A stretch of 64,000 nt of DNA from an uncultured Anaerococcus sp. (GTDB taxonomy: Bacteria > Bacillota > Clostridia > Tissierellales > Peptoniphilaceae), in contig NZ_CALTUX010000001.1 of NCBI RefSeq assembly GCF_943912825.1, positions 1-64,000 of the forward strand, in the 5' to 3' direction. The position numbers and the translations under genes were made by a program. Positions 50,126 to 59,142 of the stretch are shown here, in pieces (the stretch's first letter is position 1; the number at the start of each line of letters is the position of its first letter). The notes beneath the pieces were generated by a model that had not been told where the DNA came from, made no database searches, and was given only the letters and a program-made list of their open reading frames with translations.

Positions 50126-50934
50126 ATGTAGTTGGAATAAGATTTAAAAATGCTGGCAAAATATACTATTTTAAGGCCAACGATCTAAACCTTACTTGTA
50201 AAGACAAGGTGGTAGTTGAAAGCTCAAATGGACTTGAACTAGCAGAAGTTGCGCTTGCAAATATTGATATTGATGAGGATAAATTTGATAAAGATTTATC
50301 AGATGTAATAAGAAAGGCAAGTTCAAGAGATTTAGAGATAGATAGACTAAATAAAGAAGAAGCAAAAGAGGCTATGGACCTTGCTATAAAAAAGGTAAGA
50401 GATCATAAGCTCGATATGAAAATTGTCGAAAGTGAATATAGCTTTGATAAAAGCAAGATTACCTTTTATTTTACATCAGAAAATAGGGTTGACTTTAGGG
50501 CATTAGTAAAGGATTTGGCATCAATATTTAAAAATAGGATAGAACTTAGACAAATAGGGGTAAGAGATCATGCCAAGCTTAAAGATTTTCATGGAACATG
50601 TGGGCAGAAGACTTGTTGTTCTCGCTTCATGACTGAATTTAATCCACTTTCAATAAAGATGGCAAAAGATCAAGGTATAACCCTAGATCCAAATAAGATC
50701 TCAGGAGTATGCGGCAGGCTTATGTGCTGTCTAGATTTTGAAGAAGATAATTACCTAAGGGCTAAAAAAGAGCATCCTAAAAAGGGCCACAAAGTTATTA
50801 CAGAAGATGGTGAGGGCATCGTAATTGACAATGACTATATCAGAGGTCTGTGTAAAGTTAGAACAAGACTTGATGATAGCGATGAGGAAATTGAAGAGTT
50901 TTATAGCTTAGAAGAGATAAGCAAGGATAGATGA
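50122..50934 (+). CDS. ricT: PSP1-domain protein RicT (YaaT)
   Basis: 270 aa. PSP1 domain with VGIRFKNAGKIYYF start and the Cys-rich signature FHGTCGQKTCCSRF and SGVCGRLMCCLDFE, Fe-S ligands of the RicAFT complex that works with RNase Y in mRNA processing. Last gene of the tmk operon; its stop codon is the first part of a perfect Fur-type box. Confidence 0.93.
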   Translation: MNVVGIRFKNAGKIYYFKANDLNLTCKDKVVVESSNGLELAEVALANIDIDEDKFDKDLSDVIRKASSRDLEIDRLNKEEAKEAMDLAIKKVRDHKLDMKIVESEYSFDKSKITFYFTSENRVDFRALVKDLASIFKNRIELRQIGVRDHAKLKDFHGTCGQKTCCSRFMTEFNPLSIKMAKDQGITLDPNKISGVCGRLMCCLDFEEDNYLRAKKEHPKKGHKVITEDGEGIVIDNDYIRGLCKVRTRLDDSDEEIEEFYSLEEISKDR

Positions 50935-50946
50935 TAATAATTATCA
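50932..50946. promoter_or_regulatory. Perfect 7-1-7 Fur box
   Basis: TGATAATAATTATCA matches TGATAAT-N-ATTATCA at all 14 defined positions. It overlaps the ricT stop codon and lies 55 bases upstream of the ferredoxin -35. Confidence 0.65.
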
Positions 50947-51001
50947 TTATGAATAATTAATCAAATTTTTTAAGATATTTTAATAAAATTTCATATTTTA
51001 T

Positions 51002-51030
51002 TTGACATTTTATGAATATCATTGTATACT
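51002..51030 (+). promoter_or_regulatory. Promoter of the ferredoxin gene
   Basis: TTGACA (51002-51007), 17-base spacer, TATACT (51025-51030). Confidence 0.85.
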
Positions 51031-51058
51031 AATCATATAACAAACATAGGAGGAAATT

Positions 51059-51232
51059 ATGGCATACAGAATAGATGAAAATACTTGTATTTCTTGTGGT
51101 TCATGCGAAGGTGAATGCCCAGTAGGAGCAATCTCTCAAGGCGATGCAGCTTTTGAAATTGATGCAGATGCTTGTATAGATTGTGGTGCTTGCTCAGCAG
51201 TTTGCCCAGTAGAAGCAATCGACCAAGAATAA
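51059..51232 (+). CDS. Small 2[4Fe-4S] ferredoxin
   Basis: 57 aa. Two CxxCxxCxxxCP cluster motifs (CISCGSCEGECP at 10-21 and CIDCGACSAVCP at 39-50), the clostridial-type ferredoxin, a soluble low-potential electron carrier. AGGAGG precedes the ATG at 51059, and a consensus promoter and terminator make it monocistronic. The upstream Fur box suggests iron-dependent expression. Confidence 0.96.
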   Translation: MAYRIDENTCISCGSCEGECPVGAISQGDAAFEIDADACIDCGACSAVCPVEAIDQE

Positions 51233-51253
51233 TTTTATAGTACATAAAGAATA

Positions 51254-51277
51254 AGAGACCCCTACGGGGGTCTTTTT
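51254..51277 (+). terminator. Terminator after ferredoxin
   Basis: GACCCC / GGGGTC stem and five Ts. Confidence 0.88.
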
Positions 51278-51323
51278 ACTTGCTAATTTTTAGATGACTT
51301 GATTTTTGATAATAATAGCTTAA

Positions 51324-51361
51324 GATAATACTTGAGTAAAGCATAATATTATAGTATTATC
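51324..51361. repeat. Inverted repeat in the hom leader
   Basis: GATAATACT (51324-51332) and AGTATTATC (51353-51361) are perfect 9-bp arms around an AT-rich loop. Operator or RNA hairpin upstream of hom-thrCB; no T-box or attenuator sequence is evident in 51278-51464. Confidence 0.4.
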
Positions 51362-51464
51362 TATAAAAAATACCTAAGTCGAAAAATTTATTTTTAGATG
51401 TTTAATATAAAAATAGTTTATTTATAAATTTAAGCGAAAATAATCATACATTAAGGAGTAAGAT

Positions 51465-52670
51465 GTGAAAAGAGTAGTAGGACTTGCTATATTAGGATAT
51501 GGAACAGTTGGACAGGGGATAGTAAAGCTAATTAGAGAAAAACAAGACTCAATTAAATTTTATACTAATGCAGAAATTGAAATTAAAAAAGTTTTGGTAA
51601 GGACAATTAGAGATTCTTACGAGGTCGATATTGATAAAAAGTTACTTACAAATGACTTTGAGAAGATTTTAAATGATCCATCTATAGACATAGTAGTAGA
51701 AGTTACATCATCTGTCGATGAGGCTAAGGATATGATGCTTAGGGCTATGAAAAATGGCAAGCATGTAGTATCTGCTAATAAGGCTGCTATTAGTAAATAT
51801 TTTCCTGAATTAAATGACCTTGCTAGGGATATGAATCTTCACTTCCTTCACGAAGCGGCAGTTGCTGGAGGGATTCCAGTTTTAAAACCTCTTGGGGACC
51901 TTGTAATGGAAAATGAAATCACTAGGGTTAGGGGAATTTTAAATGGTACATGCAATTATATTCTATCTAAGATGACTGAAGAAGGACTTGACTATGACGA
52001 TGTTTTAAAAGAAGCCCAAGAATTAGGTTATGCTGAGGCTGACCCAAGTGCAGATGTAGAAGGCTTTGATACACATAGAAAGCTTAGAATCTTATCTACA
52101 ATGGCATTTAGGCAAGAAGTCAGTGAGGATGACATACTTGTAGATGGCATTTCAAAAATTACAGCTGATGATATCAGAATCCTTAAAAATCGTGACAGGA
52201 CTATAAAATTAATAGGAGATGCCTATATCGAAGATGGAAAGATTAAGGCTTGTGTCGCACCTGTAGGAGTATACTCAGACTCTTATTTTGCATCTGTAAG
52301 GGGTGCCTTTAACTCAGTTACCGTCTTTGGTGATATGGTTGGAGAGCTTAAATTTTATGGCCAAGGCGCAGGCATGCTTCCTACAGCCAATGCCATCATA
52401 AATGACATCATAGATATTATTTTTGATAGGCAATCTAAGGTAAGACTTGGCGAAGGCTTAGATAGACAAATAGATTCTAGTGATATAAGGGCAGATTTTT
52501 ACCTTAGATATGATGGAAATCTTGTAAACCTTGATGATTTTGATGAAGAAGTTATAGATGATAAATTAAAGGCAAGTTTAATAAAAGATGCAAAGTATGT
52601 AGAATTAAAGGATAAATTAGAGGCTGATCCTAACTCTCTTATTGTTAGACTTGAAGATAGGGATTATTAA
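51465..52670 (+). CDS. hom: Homoserine dehydrogenase
   Basis: 401 aa, GTG start with AAGGAG 8 bases upstream. NAD(P) loop LGYGTVGQGIVKLI, VVSANKAAIS, HEAAVAGGIPVLKPL and GILNGTCNYIL..EAQELGYAEADPSADVEGFD are all standard. The C-terminal ACT region is short and degenerate (about 335-401) compared with the usual 430-aa enzyme. Reduces aspartate semialdehyde to homoserine. Stop overlaps the thrC ATG by one base. Confidence 0.95.
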   Translation: MKRVVGLAILGYGTVGQGIVKLIREKQDSIKFYTNAEIEIKKVLVRTIRDSYEVDIDKKLLTNDFEKILNDPSIDIVVEVTSSVDEAKDMMLRAMKNGKHVVSANKAAISKYFPELNDLARDMNLHFLHEAAVAGGIPVLKPLGDLVMENEITRVRGILNGTCNYILSKMTEEGLDYDDVLKEAQELGYAEADPSADVEGFDTHRKLRILSTMAFRQEVSEDDILVDGISKITADDIRILKNRDRTIKLIGDAYIEDGKIKACVAPVGVYSDSYFASVRGAFNSVTVFGDMVGELKFYGQGAGMLPTANAIINDIIDIIFDRQSKVRLGEGLDRQIDSSDIRADFYLRYDGNLVNLDDFDEEVIDDKLKASLIKDAKYVELKDKLEADPNSLIVRLEDRDY

Positions 52671-54124
52671 TGAAATACGTATCCACAAGAATAGACAGAA
52701 ATAAAATAAAACCAAGTCAGGCTATAATTAAGTCCATAGCAGATGACGGGGGCTTATTTGTACCTGAAGCCTTCCCAGCTTTAGGTGACTTATCAAAGCT
52801 TATAGATCTAGACTACAGGGAACTTGCTAGCTTTATTTTAAAGATGTATTTTGATGATTTAGAAGATAAGTTAGATGACCTTGTCAAAAAGGCCTATGAC
52901 CAAAAATTCCCAGAAGAGGTAGTAAAAATAGAAGAAACAGATGCTTTCATAATGGAACTCTACCACGGGAGGACTCATGCCTTTAAAGATATGGCATTAT
53001 CTATTCTTCCTTTCTTACTCAAGGCCTCCTTAGAAGTAAATGGAGATGATAAGAAGGTCTTAATCTTAGTTGCTACATCTGGTGATACCGGAAAGGCAGC
53101 TCTCGAAGGTTTTAAGGATGTAGATGGGGTCAGGGCAATGGTCTTTTATCCAAAAGACGGGGTATCTGCCATCCAGAAGCTTCAAATGGTAAGCCAAGAG
53201 GGAGAAAACCTAAATGTATTTGCCATAGAAGGCAATTTTGACAATGCTCAAACAGCTGTAAAAGATGCCTTTAACGATAAAGAATTTAATAAAAAAATAC
53301 TAGATAAGGGCTATGAACTATCATCAGCCAATTCAATAAATATAGGTAGACTTATTCCTCAGATTGTTTACTATGTTTATACTTATCTAAGATTAGTAAG
53401 AAATAAGAAAATAAAGCTTGGGGATAAGGTAAATATTGCAGTTCCAACAGGAAATTTTGGAAATGTTCTAGCTGCTTTTTATGCCAAAAACATGGGCTTA
53501 CCTGTTAATAAATTAATCATTGCATCAAATGACAATAAAATCCTAACAGATTTTTTCGAAACTGGGTCTTATGATTCAAATAGAAAGTTGATTTTAACAT
53601 CATCTCCATCAATGGATATATTGATTTCATCAAACCTAGAAAGACTTTTATATCACCTATCTGATGGAGACTATAAAAAAGTAGCCGAAGCCATGGAGTC
53701 TTTAAATAAGGATAAAATTTATCTTTGGGATAAGGCCTATGATGACTTAATATATGCAAATTTTGCAAGCGAAGAAGATGTAAAAGCTGCAATAAAAAAT
53801 ACCTACAAGTCTAACAAATATTTGATTGATCCTCATACAGCAGTAGCAGTCAGCGTTTATGAAAAATATAAAAATGAAACAGGAGATAAAACAAAAACAA
53901 TCATAGCATCAACAGCTAACCCACTTAAATTTCCTGATAAAGTCCTAAATTCCCTATGTATTGATGGTGGAGATGATGACTTTGAAAAATTAGAAAAAAT
54001 TGGATACCTCATGGGTAAGGATGTTCCTGAGAACTTAGCAGCCCTAAAAGATATGAAGATAATCCATAAGGATGTAATAAATCCATTAGATTTAAAAGAG
54101 GAAGTTTTGAGGAAATTAAAATGA
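52670..54124 (+). CDS. thrC: Threonine synthase
   Basis: 484 aa PLP enzyme of the long class. N-terminal SIADDGGLFVPEAFP, PLP-Lys in HGRTHAFKDMALS, and VATSGDTGKAALEGF. Converts O-phosphohomoserine to threonine. Overlaps hom by one base and thrB by four (ATGA). Confidence 0.95.
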   Translation: MKYVSTRIDRNKIKPSQAIIKSIADDGGLFVPEAFPALGDLSKLIDLDYRELASFILKMYFDDLEDKLDDLVKKAYDQKFPEEVVKIEETDAFIMELYHGRTHAFKDMALSILPFLLKASLEVNGDDKKVLILVATSGDTGKAALEGFKDVDGVRAMVFYPKDGVSAIQKLQMVSQEGENLNVFAIEGNFDNAQTAVKDAFNDKEFNKKILDKGYELSSANSINIGRLIPQIVYYVYTYLRLVRNKKIKLGDKVNIAVPTGNFGNVLAAFYAKNMGLPVNKLIIASNDNKILTDFFETGSYDSNRKLILTSSPSMDILISSNLERLLYHLSDGDYKKVAEAMESLNKDKIYLWDKAYDDLIYANFASEEDVKAAIKNTYKSNKYLIDPHTAVAVSVYEKYKNETGDKTKTIIASTANPLKFPDKVLNSLCIDGGDDDFEKLEKIGYLMGKDVPENLAALKDMKIIHKDVINPLDLKEEVLRKLK

Positions 54125-54978
54125 ATGAATTAATAATAAGGGTGCCTGCAACAAGTGCTAATGTAGGATGTGGCTTTGATAGCTATGGCCTATCACTTAA
54201 TCTTTTTAATACTTTTAGCTTTAAGAAAACTGATGATTTTGGAGATCATAATCTAGTCATAGATGCCTATAAGTATACTTTTTCTTATCTAGATAAGGAT
54301 CTAATTCCTGTAGAAGTAGATATTGATGGCCTAGTACCAATGACAAGGGGCCTTGGTTCATCATCAACTTGTATAGTCGCAGGAATTTATGCAGCCCTTT
54401 ATTTTATAAATGGGGAAATTGACAAAGACTTAGCCTTAGACATAGCTGTAGAGATTGAAGGTCATCCAGATAATGTTGGACCAGCCATCTTTGGAGGATT
54501 TTTGCTTTGCGTAATGGAAGGAGCTAGGGTTTATCATAAAAAAATCATCCCTGATGAAAATTTAGAATTCATAGCTTTAATTCCAGATTTTAAGCTAAGG
54601 ACGGAAGATTCAAGAAATGTAATATCTGATAAACTTTTATTAAAGGATACTATAAATAATATCCAGAGGGCATCGGTCTTATCGTATGCCTTAAAAGATT
54701 TAGACAAGGACCTGATAAAAATATGCCTAGATGATAAAATCCATCAGCCATATAGGAAGTCCCTTATAAAAGGCTATGATCAAATTTATGATATGGCTAT
54801 AGATAGTGGTGCTCTAGGAGTCTACTTAAGCGGAGCAGGTCCGACTGTAATGCTAATAGCTGATAAAAGAGATGATATTTATGATGGTATTAATAAATAT
54901 ATGGCAAGTAATTTTTCAAATTGGAAAGTAAAGAGATTAAAGCTTGATTTGGATGGGGCATATCTAGAAAATTTATAA
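54121..54978 (+). CDS. thrB: Homoserine kinase
   Basis: 285 aa GHMP kinase. N-terminal RVPATSANVGCGFDSYGLSL, ATP loop GLGSSSTCIVAG, EGHPDNVGPAIFGG and C-terminal SGAGPTVMLIAD. Completes the hom-thrC-thrB operon. Confidence 0.95.
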   Translation: MNELIIRVPATSANVGCGFDSYGLSLNLFNTFSFKKTDDFGDHNLVIDAYKYTFSYLDKDLIPVEVDIDGLVPMTRGLGSSSTCIVAGIYAALYFINGEIDKDLALDIAVEIEGHPDNVGPAIFGGFLLCVMEGARVYHKKIIPDENLEFIALIPDFKLRTEDSRNVISDKLLLKDTINNIQRASVLSYALKDLDKDLIKICLDDKIHQPYRKSLIKGYDQIYDMAIDSGALGVYLSGAGPTVMLIADKRDDIYDGINKYMASNFSNWKVKRLKLDLDGAYLENL

Positions 54979-54980
54979 AA

Positions 54981-55012
54981 AAATATGGCTAGCTTTAGAT
55001 AGCTAGCCTTTA
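54981..55012. terminator. Bidirectional terminator between thrB and tRNA-Thr
   Basis: GGCTAGCT / AGCTAGCC stem. The A-run on the left gives a long T-run for the minus-strand tRNA transcript; on the plus strand the T tract is short. Confidence 0.75.
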
Positions 55013-55016
55013 TAGG

Positions 55017-55091
55017 TGGAGCTAGAAACAGGACTTGAACCTGCAACCTCCGGTTTACGATACCGTTACTCTACCATTGAGTTATTCTAGC
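55017..55091 (-). tRNA. tRNA-Thr(CGT)
   Basis: On the minus strand: acceptor GCTAGAA/TTCTAGC, D-arm ACTC..GAGT, anticodon loop ATCGTAA giving anticodon CGT (reads ACG, Thr), T-arm GCAGG-TTCAAGT-CCTGT, discriminator T and an encoded CCA end. Four of five anticodon-stem pairs are standard; the outer A-G is a mismatch. It sits tail-to-tail with the threonine operon. Confidence 0.93.
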
Positions 55092-55099
55092 ATAAATAC

Positions 55100-55128
55100 A
55101 TTTTACTAGTATTTTTTTAATTCGTCTA
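55100..55128 (-). promoter_or_regulatory. tRNA-Thr promoter
   Basis: On the minus strand: TAGACG, 17-base spacer, TAAAAT, eight bases before the mature tRNA 5' end. Confidence 0.6.
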
Positions 55129-55182
55129 TATAATATATAGTATTAGGATTATATAATTTAGTATAATCAGAATGGAGCTAAT

Positions 55183-56298
55183 ATGAACTATTCATTTATT
55201 TTAGAGCAAATTTATACCACGATTATGAATAATCAATTTATAGGATTTGCCATAGGGGCATTTTTGGTCCTTATTATCCTATTTATTGCATCCAAAACCT
55301 TTAGAAAGAGCGGCCTATTTTTACTTGCTACAAGTTTTTTGATTGACTTAAGCATAAGGAGTTTGCCTTTTGAAATATATACATACTACCCTTATGTATT
55401 TAATATAGTTACAGGTCTTTATATAGTAGGCTTTATAGACTTTTTTGTAAGGGTTTTGATAATGCTTGTTAAGCTTAACAAAAGGGAAAAGAAAGATTCA
55501 TCCCTTACAAATTTCATGAAATTTACAGGAATTAGACCTTTCTTTTTGATGCTTATAGTAAATTTAATAAACTATAACAACATAATTCCCAAAAAGATTT
55601 TGAATTTATTAACAAGCCTATCTTTTCTATATATGGTATTTAGGACTTTATACTCAACCTATCTTTATCTTAGCCAAAAGGAGTCTATAGTTATAGACGA
55701 TAAGATGAATTTTTCTGATATAAAGGCATACTTATCTTCAGATAGAAATAAATCTAAACCTAGGAAAGTGATTAAAAAAGCTAAAAGGAAAGATAATCAC
55801 AAGAAAAAGGACCTTCCAAATGAGGCTATTTATATATCAGATTTAAAAAATAGGGAAAAAGTTGATGAATCACTTGAAGAAATCAAAAAAGACCTATCAA
55901 ATACTGATATGATTGAGCTTATTGGTAATTCTCAAAAAATCTTAGCTACTATGACACTTACAGATCTAAAGACAAAAGAGCTTGTATCCTATAAGAGCGA
56001 AAAAGCTAAATTTAAGCTTATAGAAGACGAAAATTATAGGGTTGATTTGGAATTTGAGATGTTAAATGACTATGATTATGGAAGGTTTATGGATATTCTC
56101 CTAGCTTACGATAAGGATAGGCAAAGATATAAGTTTGAATTAAGCATTGTGACAAATAAAACAAGCGAACTAAAGATGGTTTTCTTTGATCCAAGCGATA
56201 TCTATAATTTAAAGGCACATGACCATGATTTGGCTGGCAAAACTATATCTTTGATTTTCCCAAAATATAAGATAAACTTCATTAAAGGAAATTGCTAA
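55183..56298 (+). CDS. Membrane protein of unknown function
   Basis: 371 aa. About five N-terminal membrane segments (to residue about 165), a strongly basic linker (KPRKVIKKAKRKDNHKKKD, about 193-213) that should be cytoplasmic, and a soluble alpha/beta C-terminal part (about 220-371). No family was recognised. GGAG precedes the ATG. Its TAA shares a base with the ATG of the TraX-family gene, so the two are coupled and probably act together at the membrane. Confidence 0.8.
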   Translation: MNYSFILEQIYTTIMNNQFIGFAIGAFLVLIILFIASKTFRKSGLFLLATSFLIDLSIRSLPFEIYTYYPYVFNIVTGLYIVGFIDFFVRVLIMLVKLNKREKKDSSLTNFMKFTGIRPFFLMLIVNLINYNNIIPKKILNLLTSLSFLYMVFRTLYSTYLYLSQKESIVIDDKMNFSDIKAYLSSDRNKSKPRKVIKKAKRKDNHKKKDLPNEAIYISDLKNREKVDESLEEIKKDLSNTDMIELIGNSQKILATMTLTDLKTKELVSYKSEKAKFKLIEDENYRVDLEFEMLNDYDYGRFMDILLAYDKDRQRYKFELSIVTNKTSELKMVFFDPSDIYNLKAHDHDLAGKTISLIFPKYKINFIKGNC

Positions 56299-57041
56299 TG
56301 ATAGATAAGGACAATTTACAAAAGACTCGGTTTTCTGAAAGAAGGTTTTTTAGCACTAGTGGACTTAAAATAATAGCAGCCCTTGCCATGCTTTTAAGCC
56401 ACCTGGCTCAGACAAACCTACTTTATGGACTGGGTTATATAAGGCTTGCTGATAGTTTCATGCTAATAGGAAGAATTGCTATGCCCATATTTTCCTTCCT
56501 CTTGGTCCAGGGAATCATCTTTACAAGTGATGTAAAAAAATATTTGGCTAGATTATTAATCTTTGCCTTTATTTCGGAAATATTTTATGACCTTGCTTTT
56601 TCAGATATGGCTTTTGATTTTACAAGTCAAAATGTGTTTTTTACACTTTTTCTAGGAGGGCTGATGCTTAGTATTTGGCAATGGGCTAGAAAAATGAATA
56701 AGCCTATAGAAATTTTTCTAATAGGAATATCATTTGTATGTATATCCTTTATTGCCATAGCCATAAAATGCGACTATGATTATAGGGTAATTACAGCTAT
56801 AGGCTTACTATATTTTGCTAGAAATAGTAAAATAATGACAGGTCTTGCGATTTTCTTATCCTTTGCCTTTTCAAGATTTACTAGAGGTTATGAACTTTAT
56901 ATTCCCTATATAGTTTACTTATCTATACCCTTCATATCCTTGTATAATGGGCAAAAAGGAAGGTCAAGCAAGTGGGGATTTTATATATTTTATCCAGCAC
57001 ATTTACTAATTATTTATATATTAAAAATTATTTTATTATAA
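56298..57041 (+). CDS. TraX-family membrane protein
   Basis: 247 aa with about eight membrane segments. TraX family landmarks: SGLKIIAALAMLLSHLAQT, IGRIAMPIFSFLLVQGIIFTSD, RLLIFAFISEIFYDLAF and the C-terminal FYIFYPAHLLIIY. TraX acetylates pilin in F plasmids; chromosomal Firmicute homologues are presumed acyltransferases. The start is ATG 56298 in the TAATG overlap rather than a TTG two codons earlier. Confidence 0.85.
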   Translation: MIDKDNLQKTRFSERRFFSTSGLKIIAALAMLLSHLAQTNLLYGLGYIRLADSFMLIGRIAMPIFSFLLVQGIIFTSDVKKYLARLLIFAFISEIFYDLAFSDMAFDFTSQNVFFTLFLGGLMLSIWQWARKMNKPIEIFLIGISFVCISFIAIAIKCDYDYRVITAIGLLYFARNSKIMTGLAIFLSFAFSRFTRGYELYIPYIVYLSIPFISLYNGQKGRSSKWGFYIFYPAHLLIIYILKIILL

Positions 57042-57048
57042 GGAATTT

Positions 57049-59142
57049 ATGCAAATTACAGAAATTTTATCAAAAGAATTAAATATTAAAGAAGAATCAA
57101 TCGACAATGTTATCAAACTCTTGGATGAAGGCTCAACTGTAGCCTTCATAGCTAGATATAGGAAGGAAGTTACAGGAAATCTTACAGATGTTGAGATAAG
57201 AGATATAGAAAAAAATCTCAACAAGCTTAGAAATATCGAAAAAAGGCAGGAAGAAATAATAAATGCCATCGATAATAAGGGCCAGCTGACAGATGAATTA
57301 AGAGAAAAAATCTTAGCAACCAACACCCTTACAATTCTAGAAGATATCTACGCACCTTTCAAATCTAGAAGAAAGACTAGGGCTGATATAGCTAGGGAAT
57401 TTGGACTTGATAAGTTTTTAGATAAGCTTCTTACAGAGATTAGCGATGAAGAAGAAGCCCTAAAGGAAGCAGCTACTTATAAGCAAGAAAATCTAGAAGA
57501 TGAAAAGGAAATAATTACAAGAGCTCTTGATATACTTGCAGAAGATATTGCAAATTCAATAGAAGCAAGAAATATTATCAGAAGAGATGGACTTGTTAGG
57601 GCAAGTCTTATCACTAAACTTAAGGCAGAGGAAGATGATCTTTACGAAAATTACCATGATTTTTCTAAAAAGCTTAAGGATTTGAAATCTTTCCAAATTT
57701 TAGCTATAAATAGGGCTGAAAAAGAAGAAATATTGACAGTTAAAATTGAATTTACAGATGAATATAACAAAAACTTAATCTATAAGCTAATAAGTCAGGA
57801 TAAGACTTATAATCCTTACCAAGAAGGCTTGGTAAAGGCTACTATAGATGACGCCTACAAGAGGCTGATGCTCCCATCAATTACAACAGAGCTTAGAAAT
57901 AAGCTTACAGAAGAAGCTAGTGATGAGTCTATTAGAGTCTTTGGAGACAATCTAAAGCCTTATTTATTGCAAAGGCCAATCAAAGGCCAAGTTGTAATGG
58001 GCCTTGACCCTGGTTTTAGGACAGGTTGTAAGGTAGCAGTTGTAGATAAGAATGGAAAATATTTGGATAAGGCAGTGATTTATCCGGTAGAACCCCATAA
58101 GAAAGAAAAAGAAGCGATAGCAACCCTTAAAGGTCTTATAGAAAAATATGGTGTTAGCCTAATAGCCCTTGGTAATGCGACAGCATCTAGGGAAACTGAA
58201 CTAGTTGTAAACAAACTTCTTAAGGAAGTAGAAGGTGTAAGTTATGCTATAGTAAATGAGGCAGGGGCTAGTGTTTATTCAGCTTCAGCCCTTGGAGAGG
58301 AAGAATTTCCAGACCTTGATGTAACCATAAGAGGGGCTATTTCAATGGCAAGAAGACTCCAAGACCCTATGGCAGAACTTGTAAAAATTGAACCAAAACA
58401 TATTGGAGTCGGCCAATACCAACACGATCTTGATGGTAAAAAGCTTGATTTAGAGCTTGCCAAGGTTGTAGAAGATGCGGTAAATGAGGTGGGAGTTAGT
58501 ATAAATAATGCCTCCTATAAGCTTTTATCATATGTATCAGGTCTAAATCAAAATCTTGCAAAAAGAATTGAAGAAGATTTCAAGGATGGAAAGATTAAAT
58601 ATAGGAAGGACCTCTTAGATGTAAAGGGACTTGGCAAGAAAACCTACGAGCTTGCTGCAGGCTTTTTGAGATTTCCATCATCACCCGAGATTTTGGACAA
58701 TACAGGAGTTCACCCTGAAAGCTACAAGATAGCCAAAAAACTTGAAGGCTTAAACTTAGATGAAATAAACATAGAAGAAACTGCCCAAAAGCTAGAAGTT
58801 GGAGAACCGACCCTTAGAGATATCATAAAAGAGCTTAAAAAGCCCGGAAGGGACCCGAGAGATGATAACCCCGAGGTTTTAACAAAAAAAGAAGTTATGA
58901 GTCTTGATGACCTAAAAGAGGGTATGATACTTAAAGGGAAAGTTAGAAACATAACTGATTTCGGAGCTTTTGTAGATATTGGAGTAGGAACAGATGGCCT
59001 AGTTCATATCTCAGAGATTTCCGATAAGTTTATCAAAAATCCTCACGATGTTTTAACAAACTCTGAGGTAGTGACAGTAAAAATTATAGAAATAGATAAG
59101 AAAAAAGAAAGAATTGGTCTTTCAATGAGGAGTTTAAATTAA
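57049..59142 (+). CDS. tex: Tex-family RNA-binding protein
   Basis: 697 aa. N-terminal helical Tex domain (STVAFIARYRKEVTGNL), YqgF-like RNase H fold (MGLDPGFRTGCKVAVVD), helix-hairpin-helix region (LLDVKGLGKKTYELAAGFLR) and a C-terminal S1 domain (GMILKGKVRNITDFGAFVDIG). Transcription or ribosome-associated accessory factor. Starts 7 bases after the TraX gene and ends at the base before proS. Confidence 0.95.
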   Translation: MQITEILSKELNIKEESIDNVIKLLDEGSTVAFIARYRKEVTGNLTDVEIRDIEKNLNKLRNIEKRQEEIINAIDNKGQLTDELREKILATNTLTILEDIYAPFKSRRKTRADIAREFGLDKFLDKLLTEISDEEEALKEAATYKQENLEDEKEIITRALDILAEDIANSIEARNIIRRDGLVRASLITKLKAEEDDLYENYHDFSKKLKDLKSFQILAINRAEKEEILTVKIEFTDEYNKNLIYKLISQDKTYNPYQEGLVKATIDDAYKRLMLPSITTELRNKLTEEASDESIRVFGDNLKPYLLQRPIKGQVVMGLDPGFRTGCKVAVVDKNGKYLDKAVIYPVEPHKKEKEAIATLKGLIEKYGVSLIALGNATASRETELVVNKLLKEVEGVSYAIVNEAGASVYSASALGEEEFPDLDVTIRGAISMARRLQDPMAELVKIEPKHIGVGQYQHDLDGKKLDLELAKVVEDAVNEVGVSINNASYKLLSYVSGLNQNLAKRIEEDFKDGKIKYRKDLLDVKGLGKKTYELAAGFLRFPSSPEILDNTGVHPESYKIAKKLEGLNLDEINIEETAQKLEVGEPTLRDIIKELKKPGRDPRDDNPEVLTKKEVMSLDDLKEGMILKGKVRNITDFGAFVDIGVGTDGLVHISEISDKFIKNPHDVLTNSEVVTVKIIEIDKKKERIGLSMRSLN

